Origin: an uncultured Opitutia bacterium
Lineage (GTDB): Bacteria; Verrucomicrobiota; Verrucomicrobiia; Opitutales; UBA953
Direction of reading: 5' to 3'
Length of the DNA: 35,710 nucleotides
Assembly (NCBI GenBank): GCA_903850885.1
Contig: CAINMU010000095.1
Span: 1 to 35,710, forward strand
Positions 8,801 to 16,894 of the stretch are shown piece by piece (the first letter of the stretch is position 1; every line of letters begins with the position of its first letter). The notes beneath the pieces were generated by a model. It worked only from the letters and a program-made list of their open reading frames with translations, did not search any database and was not told the origin of the DNA. A program made the translations under genes and the position numbers.

Positions 8801-11414
8801 CGGTGTCTCCGGTTCGGGTAAGTCTTCTTTGGCTTTCGATATTCTTTTTGCCGAAGGCCAGCGACGTTTCCTCGAATGCGTTTCCGCCTACGCGCGACAG
8901 TTCGTCGAACAACTCTCCAAACCGGATATCGATTCGCTCACCGGCCTGCCGCCGACCGTAGCCATCGAGCAACGCATCACGCGAGGCTCGGCGAAATCAA
9001 CCGTAGCCACGGTCACCGAAGTGGCTCAATACCTGCGAGTACTTTTCGCCCGAGCTGGTATCCTGCACAGTCCCGTGTCCGGCGAACCTCTCGAAGAAAT
9101 GACCGAAGACGCGGTCGTCCGACTCGTCGTTCAGAAAATAAAAAGCCTCAAAAAAGGCTCGGTCCTGCTTGGCAGTCCGCTCGTGCGGGCCCGCAAAGGT
9201 CACCATCGCCCGCTCGCTGAATGGGCTGAATCCAAAGGGCTACGTCAATTACGCTGCGATGGAAAATTAACGCCGATTGAGGGCTTTGACGGCCTTGATC
9301 GCTACGGCGAGCATGATGTCGATGCGATTGTCGGAGAACTTAAATTCGACGGCACCATCCTTCTGCCCGATGAAACCGAAGAAGTCGGTGAAAAATCTTT
9401 GCGGACGCTTGTACGGCAAGCCCTGCAATTCGGCAAAGGCGCCTGCGTGTTGCTCAATGCTCACGGCGAACAAGTTGCGTTCTTCTCCACCTCGCGCAGC
9501 GACCCGGCGACCGGCGAATCCTACCCCGCTGTCGACCCCAAGCACTTATCCTGGAATTCGCCTCGTGGTTGGTGCCCGGATTGCCGCGGACATGGATTGG
9601 AAGTCGAGAAGTTTTCCGCCGACGAGGAGGAATCGCTGAATGAGAATGCGATCGCGGATCGCGTCGGCGAAGCGGCCTGCCCGACCTGTCATGGCGAGCG
9701 CCTGGGGCCCATCGGGCGTTCCGTTAAGCTGACCGGCGCGAAGGGCCGAAGCTTGTCCTTGCCCGGGCTGCTAAGACTTCAACCCGACGAATCCCTCAAT
9801 TTTCTCTCCACGCTCAAATTAGGCGTGCGGGAAAAAGCCATCGTTGACGCCCTTCTGCCGGAAATCGCCGCCCGTCTCCGCTTCCTTGATTCCGTCGGTC
9901 TGGGCTACCTCGCTCTCGATCGCGGAGCCGACACGCTTTCGGGCGGTGAAGCGCAGCGTATCCGTCTGGCCGCCCAACTTGGCTCCACCCTCTCGGGCGC
10001 GCTTTACGTTCTTGATGAACCTAGCATCGGCCTGCACCCGCGCGACAACGATCGCCTAATCGAATCCCTCCAAGGGCTTCGCGACCGCGGTAACACTGTC
10101 TTGGTCGTCGAGCACGATGAAGATACCATGCGCGCGGCCGATCTCGTGATCGACATGGGACCAGGAGCGGGCCTGCACGGCGGCGAAATCGTCGCCCAAG
10201 GAACCGCCAAGGCCTTGGAGAAACTTCCGGATTCGGTCACGGGTCGCTTTCTCCGCGAAGCCATTCCGCATCCGCTGCTGGGCGCACGCCGTCCGATCTC
10301 GGGTAAAGGCGCACCCGCAGAATGGATCAAACTCAAGCACGCCGCCTTACGTAATCTCAAAAACTTCGATGTCGAAATCCCCATCGGACGGCTCACCGTC
10401 GTATGCGGTGTTTCTGGCGCAGGCAAAAGCACTTTGGTCACCGACCTACTGGCGCCGGCGATCCGCCTGGCGGTCTCCAAGAAAAAGGAGAGCATCACCG
10501 GCAAGGAAGCCCTCGCGACGGTATCCCACCAAGGAAAGCCTGCTTTCCAAAACCTCACCGGCCTCAAAGGCTTCCGCCAACTTGTCGTCGTCGACCAAGA
10601 GCCGATCGGTAAGACCCCGCGCTCGACTCCTGCGACTTATATTGGGGCTTGGGATTTGATCCGTGATCGCATGGCTTCTCTGCCCGAATCAGCCATCCGC
10701 GGCCATGGCGCCGGTTTCTTTTCTTTCAACACCTCGGGCGGTCGCTGCGAGGCTTGCTCCGGCGCGGGTCGTATCAAACTGGAGATGAGTTTCCTGCCTG
10801 ACACCTACGTCGTCTGTGATGAGTGTGCCGGAAGCCGTTACGGGGTCGCCGCCAAGGCGATCCGCTGGAACGGAAAATCTGCCGCGGACTTACTGCTATT
10901 GACCTTTGAAGAAGCGGCTGAATTTCTTTCCTTTGATGCTAAGCTGCGCGACCTTTGTGGATTGATGGTCAAGACGGGCTTAGGCTATCTCACGCTCGGC
11001 CAAAGCAGCCCGACGCTTTCGGGTGGCGAAGCTCAACGCCTCAAGCTTGTCAGTGAACTGGCCCTCGGGTTGCCGACTTTCCGCGAACGTTCCCGCGGGC
11101 AGATTCGGCCCAATCTTTATATCTTGGAAGAGCCGACCATCGGCCTGCACCAATCCGACTGCCGACGCTTGATCGAGCTCCTGCACGCCCTCGTGGCGCT
11201 CGGCCACACCGTGGTCGTCATCGAACACCATCCGGACGTGATTGCCGAAGCGGATTGGGTCATCGAAATCGGCCCAGAAGGCGGCAATGGCGGTGGACAA
11301 CTCGTGCACGCGGGCGACCCGGAATCCCTGGCGGCCAACCGTCATTCGCCAACCGCTCCCGCCCTCGCGCTTGCTTTGTCGCGCGGCAAAGCGACCCCGA
11401 CTAAAGCCAAATAA
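5892..11414 (+). CDS. uvrA: tandem (double-length) excinuclease ABC subunit UvrA
   Basis: UvrA is the damage-sensing ATPase of nucleotide excision repair and loads UvrB. Normal UvrA has about 940 residues and two ABC ATPase sites; this one has 1840 residues and four, i.e. two UvrA units in one chain (junction near residue 935). Walker A motifs lie near residues 36 (GLSGAGKS), 630 (GVSGSGKS), 969 (GVSGSGKS) and 1504 (GVSGAGKS). Each has its own LSGGE signature: RTLSGGEVQR, TTLSGGEAQR, DTLSGGEAQR, PTLSGGEAQR. The Cx2C-x19-Cx2C zinc module is intact in the second ATPase of each unit. In both units the other zinc module has lost its first CxxC pair. The fourth Walker B reads YILEEPT instead of LDEPT. 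The second unit keeps a RARKGHH segment resembling the UvrB-contact region (E. coli KERKGEH); the first does not. I chose the ATG at 5892; a GTG at 5871 would add seven residues. Confidence 0.96.
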   Translation: MSASRPDAIRLRGVRQNNLKGFDVDIPVGKLIAVTGLSGAGKSSLVFDTLHAEGQRRYVETFSPYVRQFLELLPSPALDSAENVRPSVAIKQGNAVRTSRSTVGTMTELCDWFKVWFAHRAELIDPASGERIIPRGPDAAWEDSLRRFPNQALSLAFAVQKPAELEWKTIAEEFTKAGFTRAFAGQNRLRLTEDAIPKSTTEILVIQDRVVITADQTSRFHEAAMAAFRLGGGRLRLLDDQGTELSRYSEALESPIDGRKFRPATPALFSFNSPIGACPECRGFGRVIGLDWKKIIPNPTITLAEGAIACFQGTVYGESQRDLLKACRKAGIPLDVPWKKLSKAHRKFVEEGEATYVPGEWESKWYGIRGFFRWLESSTYKMHVRVFLSRWRAYEECPKCAGKRFCAESLWWKWQGRTLPDFYLMPVTALRQLLAPLAPKDSRHPADHALEAILARLGYLEAVGLGYLALDRLSRTLSGGEVQRVNLTSCLGACLADTVFVLDEPSVGMHARDLARMVGILRGLVEQGNTVVVVEHDEAVMRAADWLIEIGPSPGAAGGHLIYQGKPEGILKVKDSATGGWLSGKRKPVVRPPRTVDDTTARLRVQGASVNNLQDFSCTIPLGRLVGLCGVSGSGKSTLLHQVIGRRDPESGNDGLESKWLQFDREPSEVALVDQSPATRTPRSNPALYVGAWDAIRNLLGNSADAKAAGLTPSHFSFNAGEGRCERCGGAGWETVEMQFVSDVALPCPSCQGKRFRDEVLAFQFDGKSVGDLLAMSVTEARIFLGERTPASSQLACLEEVGLGYLSLGQPLTTLSGGEAQRLKLVRFLSKIDTRKSGALLLLDEPTTGLHREDVARLIGLFHRLTAAGHSLIVVEHHLDVLKSCDWILEMGPEAGPGGGQLVAEGTPAKVATAGTVTGNFLAQGEEAFAKPGTTKSKPRPTSISLRGAREHNLKNVSLDIPHGSLTVMTGVSGSGKSSLAFDILFAEGQRRFLECVSAYARQFVEQLSKPDIDSLTGLPPTVAIEQRITRGSAKSTVATVTEVAQYLRVLFARAGILHSPVSGEPLEEMTEDAVVRLVVQKIKSLKKGSVLLGSPLVRARKGHHRPLAEWAESKGLRQLRCDGKLTPIEGFDGLDRYGEHDVDAIVGELKFDGTILLPDETEEVGEKSLRTLVRQALQFGKGACVLLNAHGEQVAFFSTSRSDPATGESYPAVDPKHLSWNSPRGWCPDCRGHGLEVEKFSADEEESLNENAIADRVGEAACPTCHGERLGPIGRSVKLTGAKGRSLSLPGLLRLQPDESLNFLSTLKLGVREKAIVDALLPEIAARLRFLDSVGLGYLALDRGADTLSGGEAQRIRLAAQLGSTLSGALYVLDEPSIGLHPRDNDRLIESLQGLRDRGNTVLVVEHDEDTMRAADLVIDMGPGAGLHGGEIVAQGTAKALEKLPDSVTGRFLREAIPHPLLGARRPISGKGAPAEWIKLKHAALRNLKNFDVEIPIGRLTVVCGVSGAGKSTLVTDLLAPAIRLAVSKKKESITGKEALATVSHQGKPAFQNLTGLKGFRQLVVVDQEPIGKTPRSTPATYIGAWDLIRDRMASLPESAIRGHGAGFFSFNTSGGRCEACSGAGRIKLEMSFLPDTYVVCDECAGSRYGVAAKAIRWNGKSAADLLLLTFEEAAEFLSFDAKLRDLCGLMVKTGLGYLTLGQSSPTLSGGEAQRLKLVSELALGLPTFRERSRGQIRPNLYILEEPTIGLHQSDCRRLIELLHALVALGHTVVVIEHHPDVIAEADWVIEIGPEGGNGGGQLVHAGDPESLAANRHSPTAPALALALSRGKATPTKAK

Positions 11415-11529
11415 AGCACCAAGCGTCCCGGAGCCGAATGTTCTTTTTGACGAATCTCCCGCCACCGGTATCTTCCAAGCCTCACGGCTTGCCGCCCTGC
11501 GTTAACCCCCGATTATTATTAAAGATACC

Positions 11530-12282
11530 ATGAGTGCTTCGCGTATCCTTTTAGGGGTTAACATCGACCATGCTGCGACGTTACGCCAAGCCCGCTACCG
11601 CGGTCTGCACGCTTCGCCGCAGGCTGAGCCCAACCCGGTCGAATTTACCCGCGAAGCCCTCGCCGGCGGCGCGGATGGCATCACGGTACACCTTCGCGAA
11701 GATCGTCGCCATATCCAAGACGAAGACGTCTTGGCCATCGCCCGCTTACCCGGCGTTCGCCTCAACCTGGAAATGGCCTGCACCCCCGCGATGATTGATT
11801 TCGCGCGTCGGCTGCGCCCCGCCGCCGTCTGTCTCGTACCCGAATCACGGGAAGAAGTGACGACCGAAGGCGGACTTGAAGTGGCCGGGCAACTCGCCCG
11901 CGTCACCGAGACCGTTCGGGCTTTAGCTTCCGCAAATATCGAGGTATCCCTTTTCATCGGACCTGATGCTCCGCAGATTGAAGCGGCTAAAGCGACCGGC
12001 GCACCGGTCGTCGAACTTCACACGGGCGCTTTTGCCCATGCCTGGAAAACTCCGGCGGCGGCGCGCGAACTCGAGCGGCTGCGCCAAGGTTGCGAGTTGG
12101 CCCAAAGCCTCGGGTTGATGGTGAATGCCGGCCATGGCATTAATTATGATAATATCGGGGCCATCCTCACCTTGCCCCATTTGCATGAATTAAATATTGG
12201 CCACTCCATCGTCTCCCGGGCGCTCTTCACCGGCATCCGCAGCGCTGTCGCCGAAATGCAGGCTCATTTACGACGCCCATGA
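11530..12282 (+). CDS. pdxJ: pyridoxine 5'-phosphate synthase
   Basis: PdxJ condenses 1-deoxy-xylulose 5-phosphate with 3-amino-1-hydroxyacetone 1-phosphate to give pyridoxine 5'-phosphate, the last ring-forming step of the DXP-dependent vitamin B6 pathway. The 250-residue TIM barrel has the normal length. Family motifs are clear: LGVNIDHAATLRQAR at the N-terminus (phosphate and substrate binding, with the catalytic His), GADGITVHLREDRRHIQDED near residues 45-65, NLEMACTPAM, and the C-terminal VNAGHGINYDN and LNIGHSIVSRALF that close the phosphate site. Its last 4 nt overlap acpS (ATGA), the same pairing seen in many bacteria, so the two are almost surely cotranscribed and translationally coupled. 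Confidence 0.96.
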   Translation: MSASRILLGVNIDHAATLRQARYRGLHASPQAEPNPVEFTREALAGGADGITVHLREDRRHIQDEDVLAIARLPGVRLNLEMACTPAMIDFARRLRPAAVCLVPESREEVTTEGGLEVAGQLARVTETVRALASANIEVSLFIGPDAPQIEAAKATGAPVVELHTGAFAHAWKTPAAARELERLRQGCELAQSLGLMVNAGHGINYDNIGAILTLPHLHELNIGHSIVSRALFTGIRSAVAEMQAHLRRP

Positions 12283-12674
12283 AACTCGAAGGCGGCAATG
12301 TGATCGGCGTCGGGGTCGACCTGACCGAAGTCGCGCGCATCCGCGCCGCCCATCAAAGACACGGCGCACATTTCTTGGATAAGATCTTTACGGCCTCCGA
12401 ACAGAAAATCTGCCTCGCCAAAGCCGACCCCTATCCTTCTTTCGCCGCGCGCTTCGCCGCCAAGGAAGCCGTGAGCAAAGCTTTTGGTACAGGTATCGGG
12501 GCGGAATTTTCGCTCACCAGCGTGGCCATCCTCGGCGGCCCCGAAGGCGAACCGATAGTCGAACTCGATGCCAAAGCCCAAGCCTTACTCGTCAAGCGTG
12601 GTGCCGTGAAGGTTTTGGTTTCGTTGACGCACACCGACACCTTGGCCCAAGCTTTCGCGGTCTTGGTCAGCTGA
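12279..12674 (+). CDS. acpS: holo-[acyl-carrier-protein] synthase
   Basis: AcpS transfers 4'-phosphopantetheine from CoA to the serine of acyl carrier protein, activating fatty-acid synthesis. The 131-residue product has both family motifs: GVGVDLTEVARI near residues 8-19 (Mg-binding Asp) and FAARFAAKEAVSKAFGTGIG near residues 52-71 (catalytic Glu and Lys). The ATG overlaps the end of pdxJ by 4 nt. A 153-nt gap with no clear gene or terminator separates it from dprA. Confidence 0.95.
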   Translation: MKLEGGNVIGVGVDLTEVARIRAAHQRHGAHFLDKIFTASEQKICLAKADPYPSFAARFAAKEAVSKAFGTGIGAEFSLTSVAILGGPEGEPIVELDAKAQALLVKRGAVKVLVSLTHTDTLAQAFAVLVS

Positions 12675-12827
12675 CGAGGAAGCGGTTGAATTAGCCGTCG
12701 TCTGGCATGGATGCGCGGCTGATATTCTAAGGAGAAAACAGGGGGAAGAGGCGGTGAGAACTACCGACCTTCTTACTGAGTTATCCTCGGCCTTGCTGAG
12801 TTTACCGGACTCCTGCTCGCTGGTGAA

Positions 12828-13913
12828 GTGGTATCCATCCCCCATCAACCCCTCGCCCAACGCCTCTTGCTCAATGGCTTGGCCGGGGTGGGCCCGGTCA
12901 CCGTCCGGCGGCTGCTCGAGGCTTTTGGCAACGACCTCTCCTTGGCTCTCGCGGCGCCCTGCGAGCGGCTGCAACGCATCAAGGGCATCACTAAGATCGC
13001 CGCTGATGCCATCGCGCGCCGCGCGTTTGATTGGGAGAAAGAATTATCGGAAACGGAACGCTTGGGCTTCCGGTTGCTGACCGAAGAGTCGCCAGCGTGG
13101 CCAGCCTCGTTGGCCCAGCTCTGGGATCCGCCTCTGGTGCTTTACGCCGAAGGCGCCCAGGTGCCTGACGCCCGCTCGGTCTCGATCATCGGTTCGCGAC
13201 ATTGCACACCCTATGGAGCTTCGTTAGCTCGCTCCTTGGGGCGCGACCTCGCCAAAGAAGGTTGGTGGATTGTGAGCGGACTTGCGCGCGGGATCGATAC
13301 GGCCGCCCACGAGGGCGCGTTGGATGCGGCCGGAAAAACGGTAGCGGTCTTAGGGCATGGTCTCGATTTAACCTATCCACCCGAAGCCCTGAAAATCCGA
13401 CGACGTATCGTCGAACACGGATGCATCCTTTCGGAATTTCCCTTAGGCCGCCCGGCCGATCGCCAAAGCTTTCCGCAACGGAACCGCATCGTGGCCGCGC
13501 TGGCCCGTACCATCATCGTCGTCGAAACCGACATCGACGGCGGCAGCATGATCACCGCTCGTTTCGCTGGTGATCTGGGTAAGACAATCTGTGCGCTCCC
13601 CGGCCGGGCGGACAGTCCGGCGAGTCGTGGCTGCCACGCCTTGATTCGCGATGGTGCTACTTTGGTTTCGGGTGTGGATGAGATCCTCCAAGAGTTAGGC
13701 GAGTCGCGCGGATGCCCGGCGCTGCCGCTGGCGACCGAGGCGCCGGAGCACGTACGGTGGTTACGGCATTTCGCTGGCGGGACCGCCCATGATGCCGAAT
13801 CGCTCGCCACCACCGCCCACTGCGCCATCGCCGAAGCCGCCGTGATGCTGACGCTCTTGGAAATCCGCGGGATCTTGACTAGGCGCCCCGATGGTCGGCA
13901 CGAACGAATTTAG
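12828..13913 (+). CDS. dprA: DNA-processing protein DprA
   Basis: DprA binds incoming single-stranded DNA during natural transformation and loads RecA on it. The 361-residue product has an N-terminal helix-hairpin-helix/SAM-like region (NGLAGVGPVTVRRLLEAFG), then the Rossmann-like DNA-binding core with all expected motifs: SIIGSRHCTPYG, VSGLARGIDTAAHEGAL, FPQRNRIVAALA, GSMITARFAGDLGK and PGRADSPASRGCHALI. A C-terminal segment (about residues 300-355) fits the small winged-helix domain. The start is uncertain: a GTG at 12828 is used because an in-frame stop lies at 12777 and no ATG is available. Other competence genes are not in the window. Its stop is 1 nt from the stop of the convergent gene. 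Confidence 0.93.
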   Translation: MVSIPHQPLAQRLLLNGLAGVGPVTVRRLLEAFGNDLSLALAAPCERLQRIKGITKIAADAIARRAFDWEKELSETERLGFRLLTEESPAWPASLAQLWDPPLVLYAEGAQVPDARSVSIIGSRHCTPYGASLARSLGRDLAKEGWWIVSGLARGIDTAAHEGALDAAGKTVAVLGHGLDLTYPPEALKIRRRIVEHGCILSEFPLGRPADRQSFPQRNRIVAALARTIIVVETDIDGGSMITARFAGDLGKTICALPGRADSPASRGCHALIRDGATLVSGVDEILQELGESRGCPALPLATEAPEHVRWLRHFAGGTAHDAESLATTAHCAIAEAAVMLTLLEIRGILTRRPDGRHERI

Positions 13914-13914
13914 G

Positions 13915-14547
13915 TTACCGGTGAGGGTGGTTACCTTCGTTGGCCGGCATCGACGTCTGTAATTCGTCGCCCATCACCCAATCGATAATCGCCTTCGGTT
14001 TAGCAAAAAAATCGCGCAACCATGAACGCCAAACCCTGACCCCGGAGCCGAAACCCGCCGGGTAGGCCGAAGCGTTTAGTCCCGCGCGATCAGCAAGCCA
14101 AAGGGCCCGCACGCAATGCCAGTCCTGCGAAATAAAAACAATATGCTCTTGGGGATAATAAGCTTTCGCCCGGACCACCGAATCCAAAGTGCGCCAGCCA
14201 TAAGGATCTTCGATTAAGGGACACTTCACACCGGCGGCTTCCAATTGCTGAGCCATGGAAAGCGATTGCTCCATCAACCCCGAACAGACCACGGCTTTGA
14301 CTTTCGCCTGACGACAGAGCTCGATCGTCGCATCGATGCGCGGCTGATAGGTCCCCGTGGGCTCCCGTGATTCAGGCATGTATTGATTGGTGCCCAAAAG
14401 AATAACGATGGAGTCCGCCGGGACTTGGCTGGCATCGGTGGTGAGGCGGCCCCATCCCGCCGACCAGACCCACACGTTCGTTAGCACAAAGAACGCCGCG
14501 ATGCCCCCGAGAGTCCACCGGAGCGCTGTTTTGAAGATTCGAAGCAT
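13915..14547 (-). CDS. SanA/YdcF-like membrane protein (DUF218 family)
   Basis: A 210-residue protein with one N-terminal membrane anchor (about residues 13-31, GGIAAFFVLTNVWVWSAG) and a periplasmic DUF218 domain. The domain shows VILLGTN near residue 50, YQPRIDATIELCRQAKVKAVVCSG (close to the SanA pattern 'YYQYRIDAAxxLYxxGKV...SG'), DPYGWRTLDSVVRAKAYY and FISQDWHCVRALWLADRAG. SanA of E. coli influences envelope barrier function and vancomycin sensitivity; the chemical activity of the family is not well defined, and an envelope role here is inference. It runs convergent to dprA with a 1-nt gap; an imperfect inverted repeat (about 13916-13941) spans the shared end but has no T-tract. Confidence 0.85.
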   Translation of the reverse strand: MLRIFKTALRWTLGGIAAFFVLTNVWVWSAGWGRLTTDASQVPADSIVILLGTNQYMPESREPTGTYQPRIDATIELCRQAKVKAVVCSGLMEQSLSMAQQLEAAGVKCPLIEDPYGWRTLDSVVRAKAYYPQEHIVFISQDWHCVRALWLADRAGLNASAYPAGFGSGVRVWRSWLRDFFAKPKAIIDWVMGDELQTSMPANEGNHPHR

Positions 14548-14671
14548 TCCGTGAGCATTAGCGTGGTCAAATGAATGGCAAGGGGCTGATTATAGGTCAA
14601 TTTGTCTAAAATTAAGCATACTTCGTTTGTGTTAAGAGTGATATCGTTCAAATTGGTATTGCCCAGCCCTC

Positions 14672-14687
14672 TGGCACGAAATCTGCC
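14672..14687 (+). promoter_or_regulatory. sigma-54 (-24/-12) promoter candidate
   Basis: The sequence TGGCACGAAATCTGCC carries GG at 14673-14674 and GC at 14685-14686 with exactly 10 nt between, the invariant spacing of sigma-54 promoters, and a perfect TGGCACG upstream half. The gene just downstream encodes a sigma-54-dependent activator, which supports autoregulation. If used, the transcript would start near 14698, only 2-3 nt before the ATG at 14701, making an almost leaderless mRNA. Confidence 0.55.
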
Positions 14688-14700
14688 TACTTTTACTCAT

Positions 14701-16194
14701 ATGAGCCAAAATCCATCCGCAACTTCCGCTAAGATCATCGTCATCGATGATGATAAGGACCTGCGCTACTCGCTTCGTCGGGCTCTCTCGGGCTTGGGTC
14801 ACACCGTCCTCGAGGCCGATAGCGGCGAAAGCGGCGTGAGCCTCGCCAAGCGTGAACAGCCCGACGTTATTCTGCTCGATAACCGCATGGGCGGTATGAC
14901 CGGCATCGAAACTTTGCAAATGCTCCGCGGCGCCCAACCCCAGGCGATGGTGATCCTGATGACGGCTTTCGGCACGACTCAGACCGCCATCGAGGCCATG
15001 AAATTTGGTGCCTACGATTACGTCATGAAGCCGTTCGATCAGGCTAAACTGATCAACCTCGTGGACAAAGCCCTGTCGGCTCGGCGCGATTTGGCCAATG
15101 CCGGCAAGTCCGTAAAATCGCTCGTCAACCCAGCCGACTATAAAGAAGGCATCGTGGGAAGTTCTGAACCGATGCAGGAAGTTTTGAAGGCGATCGGTCA
15201 AGTCGCCGCGAGCGATGCGACCGTGCTCATCACGGGTGAAAGCGGCACGGGTAAAGAACTCGTGGCTCGCTGCATCCATCAGCACTCACTGCGCTCGAAG
15301 GGTCCCTTCGTCGCCGTCAATTGCGCGGCGATTCCGGAGAACCTAATCGAATCCGAACTCTTCGGACACGAGAAGGGCTCGTTTACGGGCGCGACGAACA
15401 TGAAGCCCGGAAAATTCGAGCTATGCGACGGCGGCACGATTTTCCTCGATGAAATCGGCGACATGTCACTGCCCACGCAGACCAAAGTCTTGCGCGCGAT
15501 CCAAGAAGGTGAAATCCAGCGCGTCGGCGGCACCGTGACGTTGAAAGTAAGCGTGCGCCTCGTGGCCGCGACTAACAAAGACCTCGAGGCCATGGTGGCG
15601 CTGCGTCAGTTCCGCGAAGATCTTTATTATCGCTTGAATGTTTTCCGCATCCGGCTACCCGCCCTGCGCAACCGCAAGGGCGACGTGCCTTTGCTCGTCG
15701 ACTTCATGCTCCAGCGCCAAGCGGCCGGGAAAAAGACCCACCCTAAACGCCTCTCCAGCGAAGCGCTCGTAGCTCTCCTCGCTTACGATTGGCCAGGCAA
15801 TGTCCGCGAACTCGAGAATGTGATCCAGCGCGCCAACGTCTTGGCCAAAGGAGAAACCATTCTCCCGAAAGACCTCCCGCAAGATGTGCTCACACCTCGC
15901 AAAGCCACCGTCGTAGCCGCGGCCCCCGAAGCAGCCCGACCCGCCGCCGATCCGACGATTGCCGCCATTTCTCCGGCACATCTTCTCCCCGCCTATGACG
16001 CGATCTATCGGCAGTGCCGGGTCGGCGACGCCAAGGGTATCCTGAATGTAATCGAGTTGGAAATGATTCGCCGGGCCATGGAAGAAACGCGCGGCAACCA
16101 ACTACGTTCGGCCATGATTTTGGGCATCAATCGCTCGACTCTTAAAAAGCGGCTGCTTGAGATGCGCGAGGCCGGCATCAAAGTTTTCACTTAA
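14701..16194 (+). CDS. NtrC-family sigma-54-dependent response regulator
   Basis: A 497-residue enhancer-binding transcription activator. The ATG at 14701 is chosen because the receiver domain begins ten residues later ([19 protein letters not shown]); a longer frame from 14602 would cross the promoter. Receiver domain, residues about 10-125, with phospho-acceptor Asp60 in [12 protein letters not shown]+ domain, about 155-385: Walker A GESGTGKE at 179-186, sigma-54 contact loop GSFTGA at 226-231 (Ser instead of the commoner GAFTGA), Walker [11 protein letters not shown] near 245. After an Ala/Pro linker, a Fis-type helix-turn-helix closes the protein ([20 protein letters not shown]). No histidine kinase gene is adjacent, so the signal is unknown. 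AtoC, ZraR and GlrR have the same layout; I cannot choose between them. Confidence 0.94.
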   Translation: MSQNPSATSAKIIVIDDDKDLRYSLRRALSGLGHTVLEADSGESGVSLAKREQPDVILLDNRMGGMTGIETLQMLRGAQPQAMVILMTAFGTTQTAIEAMKFGAYDYVMKPFDQAKLINLVDKALSARRDLANAGKSVKSLVNPADYKEGIVGSSEPMQEVLKAIGQVAASDATVLITGESGTGKELVARCIHQHSLRSKGPFVAVNCAAIPENLIESELFGHEKGSFTGATNMKPGKFELCDGGTIFLDEIGDMSLPTQTKVLRAIQEGEIQRVGGTVTLKVSVRLVAATNKDLEAMVALRQFREDLYYRLNVFRIRLPALRNRKGDVPLLVDFMLQRQAAGKKTHPKRLSSEALVALLAYDWPGNVRELENVIQRANVLAKGETILPKDLPQDVLTPRKATVVAAAPEAARPAADPTIAAISPAHLLPAYDAIYRQCRVGDAKGILNVIELEMIRRAMEETRGNQLRSAMILGINRSTLKKRLLEMREAGIKVFT

Positions 16195-16233
16195 CCTTTG
16201 CCTTGGCCTAGCGGGGAAGTTGGATGAAGGGGT

Positions 16234-16887
16234 ATGACCACCCCCTCATCCCTCCGCCTCGCCTTGTTGGCCGCTGGAAGCTTGCTTCTGGCCACCGCCT
16301 CGGGCCTTGCAGGCGAAACCATCAACCTCTTCGACGGCAAATCCCTCGCTGGCTGGAAGGCCACCAAGACTGCACCCGAAGGTACTTATAAATTCGTCGA
16401 CGGGATTTTGGAAGTTCGCGGCGGTAGTGCCGACCACCTGTTCTACGTTGGCCCCGATGGTAAGGCGACCTTCACGAACTTCGACTTCAAGGGTAAGGTA
16501 AAAACCTACCCTGGGGCCAACTCTGGCATCTACTTCCACACCACCTACCAAGAAGAAAAATGGCCGAAGCTCGGCTTCGAGTGCCAGGTCAACGCCAGCC
16601 ATAAAGACATCAAGCGCACCGGCGGCCTTTATGCCGTGCAAGACGTCCTCAATACGCCCGCCGCCCCAGATAACGTTTGGTTCGAATACCACATCCGCGT
16701 CGAAGGAAAACATGTCCAAATCTGGATCGACGGAAAGCAGACCGTGAATTTCACCCAGCCCGAAAATTGGGTTCCACCCAAGGGCATGGATGGTCGTAGA
16801 ATTGGCTCCGGTACCTTCGCGCTGCAGGCCCACGATCCGACGTGCAAAGTCGACTACAAGGACTTCGTTGTCGAGCGTCTGCCTTGA
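16234..16887 (+). CDS. secreted DUF1080 (3-keto-disaccharide hydrolase-like) protein
   Basis: A 217-residue exported protein. The signal peptide is clear (LRLALLAAGSLLLATASGLAG) with cleavage near residue 26. The mature part is one DUF1080 domain of concanavalin-like fold: it opens with INLFDGKSLAGWKATK, continues with SGIYFHTTYQ, GFECQVNASHKDIKRTGGLYAV and NVWFEYHIRVEGKHVQIWIDGKQTVNFTQ, and ends FALQAHDPTCKVDYKDFVVERLP. Such domains are abundant in Verrucomicrobiota and Planctomycetota; some members hydrolyse 3-keto-glycosides. Activity here is inferred from the family only. A GGATGAAGGGG ribosome-binding site lies before the ATG. Confidence 0.88.
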   Translation: MTTPSSLRLALLAAGSLLLATASGLAGETINLFDGKSLAGWKATKTAPEGTYKFVDGILEVRGGSADHLFYVGPDGKATFTNFDFKGKVKTYPGANSGIYFHTTYQEEKWPKLGFECQVNASHKDIKRTGGLYAVQDVLNTPAAPDNVWFEYHIRVEGKHVQIWIDGKQTVNFTQPENWVPPKGMDGRRIGSGTFALQAHDPTCKVDYKDFVVERLP

Positions 16888-16894
16888 ACCGTTA

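Noticed and set aside
12754-13080. 108-codon frame starting before dprA
   Set aside because: It has a fair start region but is a different frame that overlaps conserved dprA coding sequence; the product is unlike any protein.
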